NCBI RefSeq assembly: GCF_010723575.1
Contig: NZ_BLKZ01000001.1
Span: 5,704,001-5,768,000 of the forward strand
Length of the DNA: 64,000 nucleotides
DNA from: Mycobacterium bourgelatii
GTDB lineage: Bacteria > Actinomycetota > Actinomycetes > Mycobacteriales > Mycobacteriaceae
Reading direction: 5' to 3'
Position numbers and translations under genes: made by a program. This document shows, one piece after another, positions 26,376-34,807 of the stretch (its first letter is position 1; each line of letters starts with the position of its first letter). The notes below the pieces were generated by a model, which saw only the letters and a program-made list of their open reading frames with translations, did no database searches and was not told the DNA's origin.

Positions 26376-27821
26376 CTAGCCGATCCGGCCGATGCCGGTG
26401 ATGTTGCCCTGCATGATCTTGTTGTTCATCAGCACCATGCTGGCCGTCTGTATCGGATCGCTGAGCAGGGTGAGTGACTTCGGTTGTTGCAGTAGCAATC
26501 TGCCGTTGTTCGGGTCGACGACAGCGAAGGCGAAGCCATCCAAGGGTGTGGTGTTGTCCAACCCGAGTCGAGTGATGGTGTAGATCAGGCCGTCGCCGAT
26601 GGACAGGTGCGGCAACGCCGCGCTGCGAACCCGGTTGTCCCACACGGTATGACAGCCCGGATTATCGACGTCCACCCTGGTCATTCCGCCGACGAACGGT
26701 GCCGTCGGCGGCACCGCCGGACCGGCATTAGGCGGAACGGCCGGATACGGATAGCCGTAGGTGCTGGCGATGAACATCGTGCTCCCCACCCCGATCGGGG
26801 AGTTCTCGCTCCCCGGGCCGCCCTGGGTGAGGACCGGCTGCTCGCAGATGAGGTTTCCGGTCCCGGACTCGCGAACCACGGCGTGCACGATGGGTTCGGC
26901 GTTGTCGACGATGGTGAGGTAGTCGGCCCCCGTCGGCCCGAAATAGGTTGGTGTTGAGCCGGTCCCCCAGCTCAATTGGCCGGGCTTGCGCGCCGGGCCG
27001 CGGTCGTAGGCCTGACGCCACAGAATCTGCGGGTTGCCCATTCCGTCGAGGTTGACCTCGTACAGCGCGTGGGTGCTAGCGATGGCCACCCGATTCGTGG
27101 GCGAGCTCGAGATGCTGTTCGCCACCTGCTCACCGGCGTTCAGCTGCACACTGGCCACACCGCCGCCACCCGCTTTGGCAACTCCGACCACACCGGTGGC
27201 GGTGGCGAACCATACGTTGCCCAAATAGTCGGGAACCACGCCCACCGAACTGTCGCCAGGGGGTATCACGCTGGACACGTCAGTGGCTTCGGTGATGACT
27301 AGCTGCCAGCACCCCTTCGCATCCTTCACATGCGCGATGCGCAGCAGATGATTGGTGCCGTCGATCATCACCAGCTGGTTGTTGTTGTCCAGGTAGGCGT
27401 AGACGCCACCGAGCAACCCGCCCTTGGCGATTCCGAGGCTGGCCAGCGGAACAGGTTGCGGCAGCACCCCTCCGGGATCGAGGAGATGCACGATCGGGCT
27501 CTGGTCGGCAATGGTGGTGCACAACGCCAGCACCAGGCCGTCGGTGCCCTGGGTGATCGTCGGGCAGGCGGCCAACAGCGGGTAGGCAAAGATCGGTTGC
27601 AAGCCGGCGCCGGGCCCCGGGAGTGGTCCGGCGTCAGCTGAGCCGGCGTCATTGTGCATGGAAGCCAGGCCATTTGGCGCCATGAATGGGTTGGGCGGTG
27701 CCAGTGGCCCAAACGAAGAGACCGCCTTGACGGCGGCCGGAAACATCGTGGGGACAAGGCAGGTGGCACAGGCCGTCATCACTGCGACGGCGGTCGCCAG
27801 CACTGCCGCAGGTAGCCGCAC
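26376..27821 (-). CDS. Exported protein of unknown function, beta-propeller-like
   Basis: A 481-residue protein with an N-terminal signal-like hydrophobic segment (LPAAVLATAVAVMTACATCLV). A long Gly/Asn/Val-rich mature part follows, with repeated segments such as GNVWFATATGVVGVAKAG and RVAIASTHALYEVNLDGMG, suggesting a propeller-like surface protein. The cysteines near the signal do not form a clear lipobox. No enzyme motif is seen. It is convergent with the KSI-like gene. Function unknown. Confidence 0.72.
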   Translation of the reverse strand: MRLPAAVLATAVAVMTACATCLVPTMFPAAVKAVSSFGPLAPPNPFMAPNGLASMHNDAGSADAGPLPGPGAGLQPIFAYPLLAACPTITQGTDGLVLALCTTIADQSPIVHLLDPGGVLPQPVPLASLGIAKGGLLGGVYAYLDNNNQLVMIDGTNHLLRIAHVKDAKGCWQLVITEATDVSSVIPPGDSSVGVVPDYLGNVWFATATGVVGVAKAGGGGVASVQLNAGEQVANSISSSPTNRVAIASTHALYEVNLDGMGNPQILWRQAYDRGPARKPGQLSWGTGSTPTYFGPTGADYLTIVDNAEPIVHAVVRESGTGNLICEQPVLTQGGPGSENSPIGVGSTMFIASTYGYPYPAVPPNAGPAVPPTAPFVGGMTRVDVDNPGCHTVWDNRVRSAALPHLSIGDGLIYTITRLGLDNTTPLDGFAFAVVDPNNGRLLLQQPKSLTLLSDPIQTASMVLMNNKIMQGNITGIGRIG

Positions 27822-27961
27822 GTTAGGCCCTCCCCGTAAATTGGGTCATGGTGATTGTTCTGACCGCGGGACACGACACGGCCACGCCGCGTTAACAATT
27901 CGGCGTCAGTGCTGTTCAGGCGTCGAGGGTATGCAGACCCCAGCCCCCTCCGCATAGGCTC

Positions 27962-28318
27962 CTACGCGTCGTAGGCCATCCACACGAAAACCTTCTTCCC
28001 CCAACGGTTCCCGAACCTGTTCTGGATTCGCACTGCGCCGACCTTCTCGGTGAAGTCGTCGTCGTAGGCGACGATGAGCATCATGTGGCAGACCCTCTTG
28101 CCCTTGATATGCATGAGCTGCCCGTTGCCCTCGTACGGTTGACGCCCGCCGCGGTAATGCGGAAAGTCGTTGTAGGGGTGGGTGCCGAAGACGATCGGCA
28201 TGCCGGACACGATGACCGTGCGCAGGTTGTCCAGGCCCTGCGGGGCGGTGGCGGCGCGGCGCGAAGGGTCGGCCGCATATGCTTGAGCAATGGCGTCGAT
28301 CTTCACCAAGATCATCAA
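27962..28318 (-). pseudogene. Remnant of a papain-like (C1) cysteine peptidase, C-terminal part
   Basis: A 118-codon frame that looks like the last third of a bacterial papain-fold peptidase. IVSGMPIVFGTHPYNDF precedes the catalytic His region VCHMMLIVAYDDD and the Asn region IQNRFGNRWG, which corresponds to the usual NSWG. The segment with the active-site Cys should lie upstream but is missing, since that DNA is the HIT gene on the other strand (29-bp overlap). The usual Gly before His is Cys. It is most likely a decayed fragment, although a short product might still be made. Confidence 0.6.
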
Positions 28319-28694
28319 CCGTGAACTCCCTGGCCGTTTCGTCTATGAGGACGACGAAGTCGTCGCGTTCTTGACGATCGAGCCGATGACACAGGGCCAC
28401 ACGCTCGTGGTGCCGCGCGCCGAGATCGATCAGTGGCAGAACGTCGACTCTGAGACTTTCGGTCGCGTGATGTCGGTGGCCCAGTTGATCGGCAAGGCCG
28501 TCACCAAAGCGTTCCAAGTCGAGCGTGCCGGGCTGATCATCGCTGGTCTGGAGGTGCCGCATCTGCACGTGCACGTATTCCCGACCCAAAACCTGAGCGA
28601 CTTCGGCTTCGCCAACGTCGACCGCAACCCGTCACCAGAGTCGCTGGACGACGCGCAGGCCCGGATCAAGGCGGCGCTGGCCCAGCTCAGCTGA
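28290..28694 (+). CDS. HIT-family nucleotide-binding hydrolase
   Basis: A 134-residue histidine-triad protein. It has FTKIINRELPGRFVYEDDEV at the N-terminus and the triad HLHVHVFP. HIT proteins hydrolyse or transfer nucleotidyl groups (AMP-lysine, Ap4A and similar). It is convergent with phoR, overlapping by 8 bp at the 3' ends, as next to phoR in M. tuberculosis. Substrate is not known. Confidence 0.93.
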   Translation: MASIFTKIINRELPGRFVYEDDEVVAFLTIEPMTQGHTLVVPRAEIDQWQNVDSETFGRVMSVAQLIGKAVTKAFQVERAGLIIAGLEVPHLHVHVFPTQNLSDFGFANVDRNPSPESLDDAQARIKAALAQLS

Positions 28695-30129
28695 CTGGTT
28701 CACTGACCGTCGCCGCGACGTCACTGACGCGCGGCAGCCTGACTTGGAAGCAGCAACCCTCGCCGGGTGCGGTTGTCACCGTCACGGAACCGCCGTGCGC
28801 GCGTACCAGCGAATCGACGATGGACAATCCCAGTCCGGTCCCGCCGCTGGCGCGTGCCCGAGACGAATCGGTGCGATAGAAGCGCTCGAAGATCCGCGCC
28901 GCGTCCTCCTGGCTGATGCCAGGGCCCTTGTCGGCGACCTCGAGCAGTGCGTCGTCGCCCTCGGTGCCGACGCGGATGGTCAGGTCGGCGCTTTCCGGCG
29001 TGTGCTGCAGCGCATTGGCAACGAGGTTGCTCAACACCTGGCGCAGGCGCGCTTCGTCGCCGAGCACCTCCGGCGTGCCGGGCCCATCGAGGACTTCCAG
29101 GGTGATCGTGCGGTTGCGGTCGATCGCCCGGGCGTCGTGCACCGCGTCGCTGGCAAGCGCGAGCAGGTCGACCCGGCGATGTTCCAGCGGTCGTGGCATG
29201 TCCAGCCGGGCCAACAACAGCAGATCCTCCACCAGCAGGCCCATCCGGCTGGCTTCGCTTTCGATGCGTGACAGCAGCATTTCCACGTCGCGTGCGGCTC
29301 CCTGGCGATACAGCTCCGCGAAGCCGCGGATGGTGGTCAACGGGGTGCGCAGTTCGTGGCTGGCGTCAGTGATGAAGCGGCGCATGCGCTCTTCCGAGCG
29401 GCGGGCAGTGTCGGCCGAGGCCTCCGACGCGGCCACCGCCTGTTGGATTTGGCTCAGCATTCCGTTGAGCGCCAACGAAAGCCGACCCACCTCGGTGCGG
29501 GGATCGCGCTCCGTGACCCGTCGATCCAATTGGCCCGACGCGATCGCCGCCGCGGTCTCCTCCACTTCGGCCAGTGGCTCGAGGCTGCGGTGTACCACCA
29601 GAAAACCGGCGATCCCGAGCACAACCAGCACCACCACCCCGATGCCGACCTGTAGCCAGACCAACGACCAGATCGTGTGCTCTACGTCGCTCAGGTCGAT
29701 GGCAACCGTGGTCAAGCCCCCTTGGGCTCCCCGTACGGTGACCGCGCGCCATTGGATTTCCGAGCCGCGGACGGAGGGCAGCGTGACGGGGTTGGGGCCC
29801 ACGTCATTGTCGGGCGGCAACGCGGGTTCGGCGTTGCGGTCGTTGATCGCCGTCACCGTTTGTCCGTTGGGGCTGACGCCCCGCACGTAGAACTTCGAGG
29901 GTGGCCGGGCGGGGTCGGCGTTGCCGCGGTTCGGGTCGTGCTTCCACGGCGACTGCGCCCAGGTGCGGGACGCTTCCAGTAGGGCGGCATCAATGCGGCT
30001 GATCAGGCTGTGCCGCAGGATCGAGGTGACCGCGATGCCCGATGTCAGCAATCCCCCCGCCACCAGCACCAGCATGGCGGCCACCAGGCCTACCCGCAGT
30101 GGCACTCCGCGTGGACGACGTGGGGCCAT
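28687..30129 (-). CDS. phoR: Sensor histidine kinase PhoR
   Basis: A 480-residue membrane kinase. It has two membrane helices (about residues 13-36 and 155-180) around a periplasmic sensor and then a HAMP region. The H-box is TDASHELRTPLTTI, the N-box VANALQHTP and the G-boxes DKGPGI and GGTGLGLSIV. It phosphorylates PhoP in response to an envelope signal (acid pH or Mg in M. tuberculosis). It lies 45 bp after phoP on the same strand. Confidence 0.95.
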   Translation of the reverse strand: MAPRRPRGVPLRVGLVAAMLVLVAGGLLTSGIAVTSILRHSLISRIDAALLEASRTWAQSPWKHDPNRGNADPARPPSKFYVRGVSPNGQTVTAINDRNAEPALPPDNDVGPNPVTLPSVRGSEIQWRAVTVRGAQGGLTTVAIDLSDVEHTIWSLVWLQVGIGVVVLVVLGIAGFLVVHRSLEPLAEVEETAAAIASGQLDRRVTERDPRTEVGRLSLALNGMLSQIQQAVAASEASADTARRSEERMRRFITDASHELRTPLTTIRGFAELYRQGAARDVEMLLSRIESEASRMGLLVEDLLLLARLDMPRPLEHRRVDLLALASDAVHDARAIDRNRTITLEVLDGPGTPEVLGDEARLRQVLSNLVANALQHTPESADLTIRVGTEGDDALLEVADKGPGISQEDAARIFERFYRTDSSRARASGGTGLGLSIVDSLVRAHGGSVTVTTAPGEGCCFQVRLPRVSDVAATVSEPVS

Positions 30130-30174
30130 GACCTGCTACCTAGGCCGGTGCGGCCGTGCCGCCCACCGCGGCAA

Positions 30175-30897
30175 TCACCGGGGCTCCCGCAACACGTAGC
30201 CCACTCCGCGCAGCGTGTGCAGCAACCGCTTCTCACCGGTGTCGATCTTGCGACGCAGATACGAGACGTACGACTCGACGACGTTGACGTCGCCACCGAA
30301 GTCGTAACGCCAAACGTGGTCAAGGATTTTCGGCTTACTCAATACCGTGCCGGCGTTGATCACGAAGTAACGCAACAACGTAAATTCGGTGGGCGACAAG
30401 GAAACCGGCTGGCCAGCCTTCCAAACTTCGTGCGTCTCCTCGTCGAGTTCGATGTCGGCGAACGTGAGGCGGGAGTTGCGAGGTTCGGCCCTGCCCTTGC
30501 CGGCGCGCCGCAGGATGACGCGCAGCCGGGCAACCACCTCTTCCAGGCTGAAAGGCTTTGTGACGTAATCATCGCCGCCCAACGTGAGGCCGGCGATCTT
30601 GTCCTGCAACGAGTCTCGCGCCGTCAAGAACAACGCGGGGGCATCGATGCCGTCGGCGCGCAGACGGCGCAGTACCCCGAAACCGTCCATCCCCGGCATC
30701 ATCACGTCGAGAATCACCGCGTCGGGGCGGGCCTCCCGGGCCTTGTCCAGCGCCTGCGCGCCGTTGGTGGCTGTGTGGACTTCGAATCCCTGGAACTTCA
30801 AGCTCACGGAAAGTAGCTCAACGATGTTGGCTTCGTCGTCGACAACGAGGATGCGGGCCTCGGGCGTTGCAGCTGCGCCTGGATTGGGCGCAGTCAT
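30175..30897 (-). CDS. phoP: Response regulator PhoP
   Basis: A 240-residue OmpR/PhoB-family regulator. The receiver domain has the acidic pocket VDDEAN, phospho-acceptor Asp64 in VILDVMMPG, Thr in LFLTARD and Lys in DDYVTKPFS. The C-terminal winged helix is SLSPTEFTLLRYFV ... VVESYVSYLRRKID. In M. tuberculosis PhoP controls complex lipids and ESX-1 secretion. It is first in the phoPR operon and divergent from the decapeptide-repeat gene. Confidence 0.96.
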   Translation of the reverse strand: MTAPNPGAAATPEARILVVDDEANIVELLSVSLKFQGFEVHTATNGAQALDKAREARPDAVILDVMMPGMDGFGVLRRLRADGIDAPALFLTARDSLQDKIAGLTLGGDDYVTKPFSLEEVVARLRVILRRAGKGRAEPRNSRLTFADIELDEETHEVWKAGQPVSLSPTEFTLLRYFVINAGTVLSKPKILDHVWRYDFGGDVNVVESYVSYLRRKIDTGEKRLLHTLRGVGYVLREPR

Positions 30898-30927
30898 GAC
30901 GCCAGATCCCGAAAAGACTTCTTGTAC

Positions 30928-30998
30928 ATTTGCTTAATAGTCATTGAGTATTTCCTGGGAGCTCGGTGCTAGCAATCTGCTAATAGTCTGCCAGGAAA
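30928..30998. promoter_or_regulatory. phoP upstream region with direct and inverted repeats
   Basis: Holds two similar blocks, TGCTTAATAGTCA (from 30931) and TGCTAATAGTCTG (from 30978), plus an inverted repeat TTTCCTGG (30951-30958)/CCAGGAAA (30991-30998). It is A/T-rich and lies in the divergent phoP/repeat-protein promoter region. It may bind PhoP or another regulator; no match to a known consensus is claimed. Confidence 0.4.
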
Positions 30999-31060
30999 CC
31001 GGGCAATTGCTTAGTAACCCGCGCCACATCTGGATCGGTGCCCGCGAATACACTGGCGAG

Positions 31061-32008
31061 ATGGATCTCGGCAAATCGTTGGTGGATTTGGCAACCGCGC
31101 CCGCACGCATCTGGCTTGCCGGTGTCGGGGCCGGCTTGAATCTGGCGAACGCGGCAGTTGGCGTGGCCAAGCAGGCGGTGGGCGATCCCCGTGGCACCAG
31201 CGGTTCACGGGCCATGGCAAGCATGTTGGGGATCGATGAAGTCGCGCTGGCACGCGCCAACCGGCTGGCCCGGCTACTGGACGACGACATGCCGTTGGGA
31301 CGGGCTATCGCGCAGGACGGCGTCCTGGACCGTTTTCTGCGTCCGGGCGGGTTGGTCGACCTACTGACGACCGAGGGCGGATTGCTCGACCGGCTTACCG
31401 CAGAGGGCGGCGTTGCGCAGCGTGCGCTGCAGCCCGGCGGACTGGCCGATCGGATCATCGCCGAGGACGGGCCGGTCGCACGGGTGCTGTCCGAGGGCGG
31501 ACTGGCCGACAAGATCATCGCGGAGGACGGACCGGTGTCTCGCGTGCTGGCCGAGGGCGGGCTGGCCGACCGGATACTCGCCGAGGACGGACCGGTGGCC
31601 CGGGTGCTGGCCGAGGGCGGGCTGGCCGACCGATTGCTCGCCGAGGGCGGCGTGGTCGATGCGTTGACCTCCGAGGACGGCCTGATCGACCGGGTGCTGG
31701 GTGAGGATGGCGTGGCTCAGCGACTGCTCGCCGAGGGCGGGCTGATCGACCTCTTGACCGCCGAAAACGGACCGATCGAGCAGCTCACCGACCTTGCCGA
31801 CACATTGGCCCGGCTGGCTCCGGGGATGGAGGCGCTCGAGCCGGCCATCCAAACCCTGCAGGACGCCGTCACCGCGCTGACGCTGGTCGTCAATCCGCTC
31901 AGCAACATCGCCGAACGCATCCCGCTGCCGCGGCGCCCAACCCGACGTTCCTCGTCGTCTCGGACGGTTCGGTCCCAGCGTGTGATCGACGCGGACGACT
32001 CCGGTTAG
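31061..32008 (+). CDS. Decapeptide-repeat protein, unknown function
   Basis: A 315-residue protein from the ATG at 31061 (MDLGKSLVDLATAPARIW). A short amphipathic N-terminal region is followed by 16 tandem ten-residue repeats, consensus AE(D/G)G(P/L)VARVL / AEGGLADRIL, at codons 31310-31789. A helical segment (LADTLARLAPGMEALEPA) and a basic Ser/Arg tail (PRRPTRRSSSSRTVRSQR) end the protein. The regular Gly at position 4 and hydrophobic residues at 9-10 suggest a solenoid. No enzyme motif. Divergent from phoP; tRNA-Thr follows 20 bp after the stop. The frame also opens at 30944, but that part is in the promoter. Confidence 0.8.
   Translation: MDLGKSLVDLATAPARIWLAGVGAGLNLANAAVGVAKQAVGDPRGTSGSRAMASMLGIDEVALARANRLARLLDDDMPLGRAIAQDGVLDRFLRPGGLVDLLTTEGGLLDRLTAEGGVAQRALQPGGLADRIIAEDGPVARVLSEGGLADKIIAEDGPVSRVLAEGGLADRILAEDGPVARVLAEGGLADRLLAEGGVVDALTSEDGLIDRVLGEDGVAQRLLAEGGLIDLLTAENGPIEQLTDLADTLARLAPGMEALEPAIQTLQDAVTALTLVVNPLSNIAERIPLPRRPTRRSSSSRTVRSQRVIDADDSG
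31310..31789 (+). repeat. 16 tandem 30-bp units encoding ten-residue repeats
   Basis: Units of exactly 30 bp encode xE(D/G)G(L/P/V)x(D/A)RxL. Two alternating sub-types (EDGPVARVL and EGGLADRIL) in the centre indicate 60-bp duplications; outer units are more diverged. Confidence 0.85.
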
Positions 32009-32028
32009 GCTTGCACCGGATTTATCCG

Positions 32029-32103
32029 GCCTCCTTAGCTCAGTGGTAGAGCACTCGCCTTGTAAGCGAGCGGTCGTCAGTTCAATCCTGACAGGGGGCT
32101 CCA
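32029..32103 (+). tRNA. tRNA-Thr (anticodon TGT)
   Basis: A complete cloverleaf. Acceptor GCCTCCT pairs with AGGGGGC (one T-G pair). The D stem is GCTC/GAGC, the anticodon arm CTCGC-CTTGTAA-GCGAG with anticodon TGT, and the T arm GTCAG-TTCAATC-CTGAC. The discriminator is T and the CCA end is encoded (32101-32103). Confidence 0.97.
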
Positions 32104-32207
32104 CGCTTTAGCTGCCCGGCGGCAGCAAGCCTTCGGGTGCGACAATTTTGCCCGCCGGCCTCAATAGTCGAAGAGTGCAGGCGACCGATGTTCTGAATCC
32201 GCTCTGC

Positions 32208-32717
32208 TTAGAAAAGAGACGGGAGGAAAAAGTCTGTAAAAAATCCGGGGACGAAGAGAATGAAGAACGCCACAGCGCCGACGATGAACGCCCAGAAGAG
32301 CAAGCCATACAGCATTGTCTCGAACGAAACGCCACGAAGATTTAGTTGCGGAAAGAAGAAGTCCAGCCAACCCAGGACTGATCCTGTCACCTGGTCTACG
32401 ACATATTGCGCATCGAAGGGCCGCAACGACGCGGCGTTAGCCGCTTCGGCGCGGGCATACGCATCGGCACTTGCAGTCAACTGCTGCACGAACTGCTCAT
32501 GAAATGCTGCCGCCTGTTGGGCCAGTTCTTGATACTCCTGGCCATACCGGGATAGCAGGTCCGCGACACTGGTCGACACCTCGTCAGCGGCTGCGGGCAA
32601 CATCTCGACGGTCGGCGCCGCCGCCGTCATGTGCGCTGCGTTAAGGTTCTGACCTATGGCCGCCAAATCCGTTGCGGCCTCGACCATCAACTCCGGCGTT
32701 GCGATAACTCCCGACAT
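32208..32717 (-). CDS. PE-family protein with C-terminal membrane helices
   Basis: A 169-residue protein starting at the ATG at 32717 (GGAGG ribosome site just upstream). Residues 1-95 are a PE domain (ATPELMVEAATDLAAIGQNL ... AAADEVSTSVADLLSRYGQEYQ). Instead of a PGRS region there is a short hydrophobic C-terminus with about two membrane segments (ETMLYGLLFWAFIVGAVAFF). PE proteins are exported by type VII (ESX) systems, usually with a PPE partner; no PPE gene is adjacent. The membrane tail is unusual and suggests an anchored PE protein. Confidence 0.85.
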   Translation of the reverse strand: MSGVIATPELMVEAATDLAAIGQNLNAAHMTAAAPTVEMLPAAADEVSTSVADLLSRYGQEYQELAQQAAAFHEQFVQQLTASADAYARAEAANAASLRPFDAQYVVDQVTGSVLGWLDFFFPQLNLRGVSFETMLYGLLFWAFIVGAVAFFILFVPGFFTDFFLPSLF

Positions 32718-32852
32718 CTCCGCCCCTCCTCCAAGTGGATGCAAGCAGGTGAGTACGCAACCAATTGTCGAGCAATTCGAAGATGCGGGCTTAAGTAACC
32801 GACTACTGAAACGACTACTCTTCCCACACTCAGTCGGGGACCTGCCGCTGGG

Positions 32853-33083
32853 TTATTCCTCCAACCAGGAGATAACCACGTCGCGTTTGTGAGGGTCCTG
32901 GGCACTGACATCGCGGCGCGTTCCTCCGCGGAACCATTCGGCATGCCAAATGGCACCGTTGTGGAGATAGCGAACCTTGATGGTGGTGTCTCCCTTGCTG
33001 TACTGCTGCATGACAGACGATGACGAATTCAAGTCCCAGCCCCGCTCTAATGCGAGCCGTCCAATGATGTTTCGCAGCACCAT
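32853..33083 (-). CDS. Small hypothetical protein
   Basis: Encodes 76 residues from ATG 33083 (MVLRNIIGRLALERGWDLNS); a start at 33110 would add nine. The composition (GDTTIKVRYLHNGAIWHAEW, DPHKRDVVISWLEE) looks like a real small soluble domain with several Trp, and the frame is clean. It lies upstream of the PE gene on the same strand, 135 bp away. No family recognised. Confidence 0.5.
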   Translation of the reverse strand: MVLRNIIGRLALERGWDLNSSSSVMQQYSKGDTTIKVRYLHNGAIWHAEWFRGGTRRDVSAQDPHKRDVVISWLEE

Positions 33084-33469
33084 GGTTACGCCTGCTAGCC
33101 CGTAAGCCACTGTTTAACGAGGCGCATGCAGCAGGGAAGCCACGCCGGCGGCGCTAGGCCGATAGCCGAAATCATCGAATCTCCGCGAGCGATGCGACGG
33201 TCACGAGACGACTCCGGTTCCCTTCTCGAAGGCGTGCATTTCGATACCGATGGCCATTAGGTACCCACTTGGTGCATCGCCACACCTGCGCCTCATGATG
33301 CACTGCGATCTACCTCAAAGTGCGGTGACGCGCGCGAGGTACCGACGTGGGTCTAATTGTGAGGCTGAGATGTTCGCGCCGACCGGTCCGCGCGATATCG
33401 GACTAGTTCGGTCGAAGAAATCGAAGCCACGCAGCGAGCCGCACCGCTCACCAGGTGGAAGTCACCGGG
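33084..33469. other. Intergenic stretch without a recognised gene
   Basis: About 390 bp between the small hypothetical gene and the 3' end of the PE_PGRS gene. Frames across it are shadows with mixed codon use. I see no tRNA, strong hairpin or repeat. Confidence 0.5.
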
Positions 33470-34678
33470 TTAAGTCAACCCGTCCAAGCCGAACAACAGG
33501 CCCCCGGCACCCGGTGTGCCACCGGCGCCATCCGGGACGCCGTCCCCGCCTTTACCGCCGTTACCACCGTTGCCGATTAGGACGGCTTCGCCGCCGTCCC
33601 CGCCGTCGCCGCCGGTTCCAAAGCTCTGCCCGCCGGCGCCGCCGCTTCCACCGTCGCCGAACGCCCCGGCCCTACCGCCGTCCCCGCCGTCGCCGGCGGT
33701 TGCAACGCCGAACCCGCCGGTGCCGCCGGCCCCGCCATGGCCGAAGAACATGCCGCCGGCCCCGCCGACCCCTCCGGCCCCGCCGATGGCCCCGACGCCG
33801 GTTGCGGACCCGCCGGTCCCGCCGACCCCGCCAGAGCCGAAGAAGGTGCCGGCGCTGCCACCGGCCCCGCCGGCCCCGGCAAGGCCGCCCGCAGTGTTGC
33901 TGCCGCCGGTCCCGCCGGCCCCGCCGTTTCCGAACAGCAAGCCGGCGCCGCCAGCTCCTCCGGTCCCGCCGGGGACTCCTGCGAGGATGCTGAGCCCGCC
34001 CGCGCCGCCGGGTCCGCCCGTGCCGAACAGCCCGCCGATCCCGCCGGCGCCGCCGGTGCCGCCGATCGGCGAGTTGAGGCCGCCGGGCCCGCCGGCGCCG
34101 CCGATGCCAAACAGCAACCCGCCAGCCCCGCCCGCACCGCCGACGCCGCCGATGATGATGGCGGCGCCGCCGGTGCCGCCGTTGCCGAACAGCCCGGCGG
34201 CTCCTCCTGCACCACCTGATGACCCGGACCCACCCGCGCCACCGTTGCCGTACAGCCAGCCGCCGGCTCCACCGTTGGCCCCTGGCCCCGCCGATGCGTT
34301 CGCGCCGTCTGCGCCGTTGCCGATCAGCGGCCGCCCAGTAGCCAACAGGAAGGGCGCGTTGATCGCGTTGAGAAGCGGACTGGTTATGGACGCGGCGCTG
34401 GCGGCCTCGGCGCCGGCGTAGGAAGCCGCGCCCGCGGTCAGCGTTTTCACCATCTGGTCATGAAACATCGCGGCTTGCGCGCACGCCGCCTGATACGACT
34501 GGCCGTACGCGCCGAAGACCGCCGCCACCGCCGCAGATACCTCGTCGGCGCCCGCGGCCACCACCGCCTCGATGTTGCCCACCGCCGCAGCGTTGGCCGC
34601 CCCGAGCGCCGAGTTGATACCCGCCAAATCCGTCGCCGCTGCCGCCATCAACTCCGGGACGGCTATTACAAAAGACAT
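33470..34678 (-). CDS. PE_PGRS-family protein
   Basis: A 402-residue protein. The PE domain comes first (SFVIAVPELMAAAATDLAGI, ADEVSAAVAAVFGAYGQSYQ), then the linker and GRPLIGNGADGAN motif. A PGRS region of many GGAGG and NGGAGG repeats follows, ending in GAGGLLFGLDGLT. It is exported by ESX-5 in related species and is cell-surface associated. The + strand across the same bases shows a long Pro-rich frame that is only a shadow. It lies 129 bp downstream of the candidate peptide-modification operon on the same strand but looks separate. Confidence 0.93.
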   Translation of the reverse strand: MSFVIAVPELMAAAATDLAGINSALGAANAAAVGNIEAVVAAGADEVSAAVAAVFGAYGQSYQAACAQAAMFHDQMVKTLTAGAASYAGAEAASAASITSPLLNAINAPFLLATGRPLIGNGADGANASAGPGANGGAGGWLYGNGGAGGSGSSGGAGGAAGLFGNGGTGGAAIIIGGVGGAGGAGGLLFGIGGAGGPGGLNSPIGGTGGAGGIGGLFGTGGPGGAGGLSILAGVPGGTGGAGGAGLLFGNGGAGGTGGSNTAGGLAGAGGAGGSAGTFFGSGGVGGTGGSATGVGAIGGAGGVGGAGGMFFGHGGAGGTGGFGVATAGDGGDGGRAGAFGDGGSGGAGGQSFGTGGDGGDGGEAVLIGNGGNGGKGGDGVPDGAGGTPGAGGLLFGLDGLT

Positions 34679-34807
34679 TGGGCACCTCCCTGTTGGTCAT
34701 GACTAAGAAGCCAGGACGACCCAGGAGTGCCCCGGGTCGGCAGCGACCCTTAGGCAGAAACGAATCATATCGCCGTACCGGGCGCGAAATCCCCGTTTTG
34801 ACTTGCT

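Noticed and set aside
27906..28589. 227-residue minus-strand frame across the HIT gene
   Set aside because: Antisense shadow; only the different frame at 27962-28318 shows peptidase similarity.
31310..31789. 30-bp periodic units as a CRISPR array
   Set aside because: Units are contiguous, in frame and coding; no spacers.
33526..34330. Regular GGC/GCC-rich repeats that could suggest a CRISPR or satellite
   Set aside because: Period and content are those of coding PGRS repeats; no constant repeat with unique spacers.
33516..34421. Long Pro-rich open frame on the + strand
   Set aside because: It is the complement of the GGAGG repeats of the PE_PGRS gene; the PE domain and start are on the minus strand.
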